A stretch of 8,929 nt of DNA from CAYWTX01 sp964461295 (GTDB taxonomy: Bacteria; Planctomycetota; Phycisphaerae; SM23-33). Positions within the stretch are counted from its first letter, which is position 1. Each line of letters starts with the position of its first letter. Of the stretch, positions 5,142 through 8,929 are shown piece after piece. Under the pieces are notes generated by a model, which made no database searches, was not told the DNA's origin, and saw only the letters and a program-made list of their open reading frames with translations. The stretch lies in NCBI GenBank assembly GCA_964461295.1, contig CAYWTX010000383.1, positions 1 through 8,929 of the forward strand, read 5' to 3'. Made by a program: the position numbers and the translations under genes.

Positions 5142-7445
5142 ATGGAGTACGTGGCGTCCGAGACTGCTGTGCCGGGCAAGTTGATCCTGGCGGTCCTGGC
5201 GGCCCTGCCGGCACTAGCGGCAGCCGGCGACAAGATATCGGCCCCGTGCCCCGAGAACGTTCAGGCCACGCTCTCGCGGGACGAGGAACGCGGCTTCTGG
5301 CGCGACGTGACCCTTCGCCTGCACGGCGCCCTGCCGACGACCAACCCGAAACTGGCCGACAAACTCGAGCTGTATCTGGGCCGGAACTGCGATGCCGCGA
5401 CGCCTTCAGGGCCGGCCACGTGGCGCAAGTACGTGCTGGGCTACTCGGCCTGGTTCGACCCGCGCGACGTGAAGGGCGACTCCCGGCAGCTCTACAGTTG
5501 GAACGACCACGAAGGGGTGCTGGTCGAGGCCAAGGAGGACGGCAGGAGCATCCGGCTGGTGGTCGACGTGACCGTACACCCCGACCACTGGGTGACCGGC
5601 GGGCACGTCCAGGCGACCATCGACCTGACACGCGACGGCAACGCCCTGTCGGGCACGTTCACCGGCACGTTCCAGCGGGCCGCGGACGACCCCGCCGGCC
5701 TGGCCGGCAAGTTCGACACCAAGGGCAAGGTCACCGGCACGATCCGGGCGGGGCTGTGGCCGGGCCGGATCGGCTGCTGCCCGCCGCTGAAGGCCAACGA
5801 GCATCCGCGGCTGCTGTTCCGCGCGGGCGACCTGCCGCGGCTCAGGCAGCGGCTGGCAACGGGCGAGGGCAAGGCGCTGCTGGCGATCCTGGCCGAGCAG
5901 GCCGAGCGCCGCGAGGGCACGTGGCACGGCTGGGCGTACGGCGTGCTGCACCAGGTCACCGGCGAAGCCAAGTGGGCCGACAAGGCCCGCACCTGGGTCG
6001 AGGCCGTGACGGCCGGCAAGATCAAGACCCCCCGTTATGGCTGGTTCACCACCGACGGCGGGTACATGCGCGTGGGTCCCTCGGCCGCTGCCGTCGCGGC
6101 CGCATACGACATGTGCTTCGACGCCTGGCCGGAGGAGTTCCGCAAGGCGGTCGCGCGGAAGATTCAGGACCGGGTGTGCCCCAACATGGTGCTGGAGCAC
6201 GACAAGAGCCAATCCGACCCGCAGTTCACGCCGCGGAGCAACCACTACGGGCTGTGGCAGGGAGGCGCGGGCACGGCCATCCTGGCGATCAAGGGCGACG
6301 ACGGCACGGACGAGCCCACCTGCCGCCGGGCACACCGCATCTTCCTTCAGCGCCTCAAGCGGGGCCTGGAGGTCGGCTTCGGCGACCACGGCTGGTTCTA
6401 CGAAGGCACGTACTGCGGGCGGTTCCCCACTACCGGCGGCCTGAACGCTTACATCCAGGCCCTTCGCGCCGCCGAGGGAATGGACTTCGTGACCGACTGC
6501 TCGGAGGCCCGCTGGCTGACCACCAAGTGGATCTACGAGTGCCTCCGCACCGGCGGCAAGCTGTTCTATCACACGCGAGGCATGTACGCCCAGTTCAAGT
6601 GGGACGGCTTCCACGGCGACTTCGCCCAGGGGTTCGGCGCCATGCCCGACGAGCACAGGTCGGCCGTCCTGTGGTTCTACCAGCACGTCATTGAGCCAGG
6701 CGGCGTGAAGCGGTTCGACATGGGCGAGGGCGACAAGGACGCCATGAACGCCGCCTTCGCCTTCGTCAACTGGCCCATCGGCGAACCGGCCAGGGATCCC
6801 GCCTCCCAGCTCGGCCACGTGCTGTACGACCGCGAGGCGAACTTCTTCGTCTTCCGCAGCGGGTGGGCGGGCGAGGACGACGTCGTCGTGTCCATGTTCG
6901 GCGACGGCGTCGTGTCGGGCATGGGCCTGACCGGCAAGTTCCCCATCGGCATCCCCGCAACCGGCGACGTGACCCACTTCGTCGAGGGCGAGGCCCGCAA
7001 GACGGTATCCATCTCCGCCGAGAACAAACACGGCAAGGCGGGCACGGAAGGCGTGTTCGCCGTGGCGGCCGACTTCACCGGCCTGTTGGGCGCGCCGCTG
7101 CTGATGGTCGGGGCCTTCGTGCCCGAAGGAGCCAAGCCTTCGGCCGAGAGACCCGCCGCCGGCGGCGCAAGCGGCGCCGAGGCCAAGGAACTGGCCGCCC
7201 TGCTGGGCGAAGGCCGCAAGCCCGCCAAGGCGGACACCCCGCCGGCCGCCGCCGCGGGCCGGCCCAGTATCTCCACGCGGCAGTTCCAGTTGTCCGGTTG
7301 GCCGATCGACCTCATGACGGTCCAGAAGGGGACCGCCCCCGACGCCAAGGTTGTCGGCGCCGGGCCCGATCAACGCCTCGTCGTCGGCAAACGAGCCATC
7401 GCCTTCGACGGCAAGCGGTTCGCCCTCGGCAGGATCGGCCCGTGA
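5142..7445 (+). CDS. Exported heparinase II/III-like polysaccharide lyase (candidate active enzyme)
   Basis: 767-aa exported protein of the heparinase II/III-like superfamily, whose members cleave uronate-containing polysaccharides by beta-elimination. Residues 1-29 are a signal peptide (Lys13, then LILAVLAALPALAAAG). A beta-rich N-terminal domain spans about 35-205, with DLTRDGNALSGTFTGTFQ at 161-178. HPRLLFRAGDLPRLRQR (221-237) opens the (alpha/alpha) toroid (to about 550); the heparinase-type beta domain runs about 555-660. An Ala/Pro-rich linker (662-710) precedes the end motif RLVVGKRAIAFDGKRFALG. Candidate catalytic residues are Asn367-His368 (SNHYGLWQGG), Tyr424 (EGTYCG) and His491 (GFHGDF), in the order and context known for this superfamily, for example PL17 alginate lyases. 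It is a divergent tandem paralogue of the preceding gene. The true substrate is unknown; alginate, heparinoid or other acidic glycans are all possible. Confidence 0.78.
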   Translation: MEYVASETAVPGKLILAVLAALPALAAAGDKISAPCPENVQATLSRDEERGFWRDVTLRLHGALPTTNPKLADKLELYLGRNCDAATPSGPATWRKYVLGYSAWFDPRDVKGDSRQLYSWNDHEGVLVEAKEDGRSIRLVVDVTVHPDHWVTGGHVQATIDLTRDGNALSGTFTGTFQRAADDPAGLAGKFDTKGKVTGTIRAGLWPGRIGCCPPLKANEHPRLLFRAGDLPRLRQRLATGEGKALLAILAEQAERREGTWHGWAYGVLHQVTGEAKWADKARTWVEAVTAGKIKTPRYGWFTTDGGYMRVGPSAAAVAAAYDMCFDAWPEEFRKAVARKIQDRVCPNMVLEHDKSQSDPQFTPRSNHYGLWQGGAGTAILAIKGDDGTDEPTCRRAHRIFLQRLKRGLEVGFGDHGWFYEGTYCGRFPTTGGLNAYIQALRAAEGMDFVTDCSEARWLTTKWIYECLRTGGKLFYHTRGMYAQFKWDGFHGDFAQGFGAMPDEHRSAVLWFYQHVIEPGGVKRFDMGEGDKDAMNAAFAFVNWPIGEPARDPASQLGHVLYDREANFFVFRSGWAGEDDVVVSMFGDGVVSGMGLTGKFPIGIPATGDVTHFVEGEARKTVSISAENKHGKAGTEGVFAVAADFTGLLGAPLLMVGAFVPEGAKPSAERPAAGGASGAEAKELAALLGEGRKPAKADTPPAAAAGRPSISTRQFQLSGWPIDLMTVQKGTAPDAKVVGAGPDQRLVVGKRAIAFDGKRFALGRIGP

Positions 7446-7470
7446 CCGGCCTGCGGCGACGGGCATTTCC

Positions 7471-7514
7471 TTGCGTTTGAGGAAGGCGTGTCCATAATGA
7501 TCCGACATGTCGGA
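7471..7514 (+). promoter_or_regulatory. Candidate promoter with 14-bp perfect palindrome at the start-site position
   Basis: In the 107-bp gap before the TIM-barrel gene, TTGCGT (7471-7476) and CATAAT (7493-7498) are spaced 16 bases apart, a fair sigma-70-like promoter. Two bases later comes the perfect palindrome TCCGACATGTCGGA (7501-7514), covering the expected transcription start, a typical repressor position. A weak TTCCT/AGGAA hairpin (7467-7484) overlaps the -35 and might instead be the 3' end of the preceding transcript. The sequence features are seen; the function is inferred. Confidence 0.5.
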
Positions 7515-7533
7515 GCCGAACGGGACCCAACAA

Positions 7534-7546
7534 GAGGAAAGAGGAG
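7534..7546 (+). promoter_or_regulatory. Ribosome binding site of the TIM-barrel gene
   Basis: A purine-rich stretch ending AGAGGAGA lies just ahead of ACGACC and the ATG at 7553. It strongly supports that start. Confidence 0.7.
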
Positions 7547-7552
7547 ACGACC

Positions 7553-8515
7553 ATGAAGCTTGGCGTGATGGGCGCGATGTTTGGCGGCATGAAGCTGGAC
7601 GAGGCCCTCGACTATTGTCAGCGCCTGGGCCTGGACGCGATTGAACTGCCGGCCGGCGCGTATCCCGGCGACCCGTGGAACTTCGGCGGCATCCACAGGG
7701 ATCGCCGTCGCCTGGCCGAACTGAAGGCCAAGATCGCCGACCGCGGGCTGACGGTGCAGGGCGTGGCCGTGCACGGCAACCCGGTCAGCCCCGACAAGAA
7801 GATGGCCAAGGCCCACCACGCGGCCCATCGCAACGGCGTGCTGCTGGCGGCCGAGTTCGAGACGGTCGTGATCAACTTCTCCGGCTGCCCGGGCGGCTGC
7901 AAGGCCGACAAGACGCCGAACTTCGTGACGTGCCCCTGGCCGCCGGAGTTCGCGGAGATGTCGCGCTACCAGTGGGAGGACGTGATCGTCCCCTTCTGGG
8001 GCGGGGAGAACGACTTCGCCGCCAAGCACGGCGTGAAGATCGCCTTCGAGGCGCATCCGGGCATGACCGTGCATAACCCCACCGACATCCTTCGGCTGCG
8101 GAAGGCGGCCGGGAAGAACCTGGGCGCCAACCTCGACCCCAGCCATTTCTTCTGGCAGGGCATTGACCCCGTCGAGGCCGCCCGCGTGCTGGGCGAGAAC
8201 AAGTGCATCTTCCACGTGCACGCCAAGGACTGCGGCATCGATGCCCGCAACAGCCGCATCACCGGCAACCTTGACGTCCAGAGCTACGGCGACCTGAAAA
8301 ACCGCGCGTGGGTCTTCCGCACGTGCGGCTACGGACACGGCGCCGAATTCTGGCGGCCGTTCATCTCCATGCTGGCCATGCACGGCTACGACGGCGTGCT
8401 GAGCATCGAGCACGAGGACTCGCTGATGAGCATCAACGAGGGGTTCGAGAAGGCGGTGGAGTTCCTCAAGCCGCTGATCATCCGCGAGAAGGCGGGCGCG
8501 GCCTGGTGGTTCTAG
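7553..8515 (+). CDS. Sugar phosphate isomerase/epimerase-like TIM-barrel protein (AP endonuclease 2 / xylose isomerase-like fold)
   Basis: Complete 320-aa cytoplasmic protein of the xylose isomerase-like TIM-barrel family. It starts on strand 1 (MKLGVMGAMFGG). Strand-end acidic and histidine residues fit the metal site: Glu166 (IAFEAHPGM), Asp195 and His198 (NLDPSHFFW), His221 and His223 with Asp226 (HVHAKD), and Glu286 (LSIEHED). A conserved-looking loop NFSGCPGGCKADKTPNF (108-124) followed by TCPWPPEF carries Cys112, Cys116 and Cys127. Members epimerise or isomerise sugars or inositols, or act on 3-keto-glycosides next to Gfo/Idh/MocA dehydrogenases. The last point fits the oxidoreductase in this window, although that gene is on the other strand. 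The 107-bp gap and promoter-like sequence suggest it can be transcribed separately from the lyases. No signal peptide. Fold and metal site are clear; the reaction is not. Confidence 0.9.
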   Translation: MKLGVMGAMFGGMKLDEALDYCQRLGLDAIELPAGAYPGDPWNFGGIHRDRRRLAELKAKIADRGLTVQGVAVHGNPVSPDKKMAKAHHAAHRNGVLLAAEFETVVINFSGCPGGCKADKTPNFVTCPWPPEFAEMSRYQWEDVIVPFWGGENDFAAKHGVKIAFEAHPGMTVHNPTDILRLRKAAGKNLGANLDPSHFFWQGIDPVEAARVLGENKCIFHVHAKDCGIDARNSRITGNLDVQSYGDLKNRAWVFRTCGYGHGAEFWRPFISMLAMHGYDGVLSIEHEDSLMSINEGFEKAVEFLKPLIIREKAGAAWWF

Positions 8516-8518
8516 AAG

Positions 8519-8594
8519 CCGGAGACCGTGAACCGGGGACCGGATACCGGGAGGCCGGCCGGCCGTGCCCGGTGCCCGGTCTCCGGTGTCCGGA
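8519..8594. repeat. GC-rich inverted repeat of CCGGT-type units, possible transcription terminator
   Basis: Starting three bases after the TIM-barrel stop codon, tandem degenerate ACCGG units (8519-8552) are followed by the centre GGCCGGCCGGCC (8553-8564) and inverted CCGGT units (8565-8594). The inner arms pair over about 18 bases with few mismatches. The position fits transcript termination or 3'-end protection. No T-run follows, so a classical intrinsic terminator is not established. It resembles the 983-1075 repeat in design (short tandem units, inverted) but not in sequence. Confidence 0.6.
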
Positions 8595-8600
8595 TCGCTC

Positions 8601-8671
8601 AGAGGTTGTGAAGGAGTTGCAGAAGCGGCCCTCCTCCCTCTTAGCCCCGCAGGGGCGTCGAGGATCTAGCC
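8601..8671. repeat. Second, left-end copy of the composite palindromic element
   Basis: These 71 bases align without gaps to 1592-1662, with 64 identities. They include the terminal GAGGTTGTGAAGGAGTTG and the GCCCC/GGGGC hairpin (8644-8656). Similarity fades after 8671 and the inverted right end is not found, so this is a truncated or decayed copy. Its terminal sequence is closer (16 of 18) to the inverted right end of the first copy than that copy's own left end is, which supports the terminal inverted repeat reading. Confidence 0.8.
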
Positions 8672-8834
8672 AAGGGCGGCAAGCACGCCAAGTAGTGCAG
8701 GCCTGGAAGTCTTGACCGCGGCCCAACCGGCCCCGGTGGGGACGGCGCAGCCACCGGCCCCGTTGGGCACAGCGCGGGGAAGAAGAAGCTCTTCTCCGCG
8801 CTGTCTTGCGCCCTCCGCGGCTATACTTCCCGCC
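8672..8834 (+). promoter_or_regulatory. surE upstream region: two hairpins and a leaderless-type promoter
   Basis: Two successive inverted repeats are present: GCCCAAC...GGTGGGG (8721-8741) pairing with CCACCGG...GTTGGGC (8751-8768), and CAGCGCGGGGAAG (8770-8782) pairing with CTTCTCCGCGCTG (8791-8803). A -10-like TATACT lies at 8822-8827, only seven bases before the surE ATG, with no Shine-Dalgarno between them. No well-spaced -35 is visible. The remainder of this 319-bp gap is the two repeats listed separately; I see no gene in it. Confidence 0.5.
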
Positions 8835-8929
8835 ATGCGAATCCTGCTGAGCAACGACGACGGCATCCTGGCGCCCGGGCTGGCGGCGCTGTACGCGGCG
8901 GTGGCCGATATGGGCGAGGTCGCCGTCGT
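8835..8929 (+). CDS. surE: 5'/3'-nucleotidase SurE (partial, N-terminal 31 residues)
   Basis: The translation begins MRILLSNDDGILAPGLAALY. This is the SurE N-terminus, with the NDDG motif at residues 7-10: Asp8 and Asp9 are metal ligands in the family and the segment up to Gly15 is highly conserved. SurE is a cytoplasmic metal-dependent phosphatase acting on nucleoside monophosphates, usually about 250 aa, so about 220 residues lie beyond the window. The ATG at 8835 is the only sensible start because the conserved motif begins at residue 2. No ribosome binding site precedes it and a TATACT box ends eight bases upstream, suggesting leaderless translation. It looks unrelated to the sugar genes. 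Confidence 0.9.
   Translation, partial: MRILLSNDDGILAPGLAALYAAVADMGEVAV

Noticed and set aside
2638..5184. 848-codon open frame on the plus strand in another phase
   Set aside because: Arg/Pro-rich out-of-frame translation of the first lyase-like gene, running into the next.
5406..7508. 700-codon open frame on the minus strand
   Set aside because: Antisense shadow of the second lyase-like gene, whose plus-strand translation shows a signal peptide and clear motifs.
7370..8413. 347-codon minus-strand open frame
   Set aside because: Antisense to the TIM-barrel gene, which has clear metal-site motifs on the plus strand.
8519..8594. Classical rho-independent terminator after the TIM-barrel gene
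   Set aside because: The stem is strong but no T-tract follows, so it is recorded as an inverted repeat with possible terminator function only.

Overview
The window is GC-rich and densely coding. It reads like a fragment of a planctomycete-type (Planctomycetota, perhaps Phycisphaerae) chromosome. That placement is an inference from the GC-rich codon usage, the mix of families (heparinase II/III-like secreted proteins, a Gfo/Idh/MocA oxidoreductase opening with GVTGRMG, a xylose-isomerase-like TIM barrel, a small cupin), and intergenic gaps filled with short palindromic dispersed repeats. No rRNA, tRNA, CRISPR array or transposase gene was seen.

Layout. On the minus strand, reading leftwards, a single-domain cupin (1504-1049) is followed after 88 bp by a Gfo/Idh/MocA oxidoreductase (960 to beyond base 1, C-terminus missing). 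The gap between them holds a long inverted repeat built of 10-bp units. Divergently, on the plus strand, come two large exported heparinase II/III-like paralogues (1844-5068 and 5142-7445), then a sugar phosphate isomerase/epimerase-like TIM barrel (7553-8515). After a 319-bp repeat-rich gap, surE starts at 8835 and runs off the window; only its first 31 codons are present.

Intergenic structure. The divergent gap (1505-1843) holds a roughly 178-bp composite palindromic element bounded by 18-bp imperfect terminal inverted repeats. A 71-bp stretch that includes its left end recurs at 8601-8671 with about 90% identity, so this is a dispersed, MITE-like or REP-like family. Small perfect palindromes sit beside promoter-like hexamers upstream of the cupin (1536-1547) and of the TIM-barrel gene (7501-7514).

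Working model (inference). The two exported proteins would bind or cleave an acidic polysaccharide outside the cytoplasm. The TIM-barrel isomerase, the cupin and the NAD(P)-dependent oxidoreductase would process the resulting sugars in the cytoplasm. The downstream paralogue keeps the Asn-His/Tyr/His set expected of this lyase superfamily. The upstream one has lost the aligned Tyr and Asn and has gained a domain of about 225 residues, so it may be a binding protein or have altered chemistry. surE looks like an unrelated housekeeping gene. No obviously new defence or mobile system is visible. The best leads are the divergent lyase pair, the TIR-bounded repeat, and the likely leaderless surE promoter.
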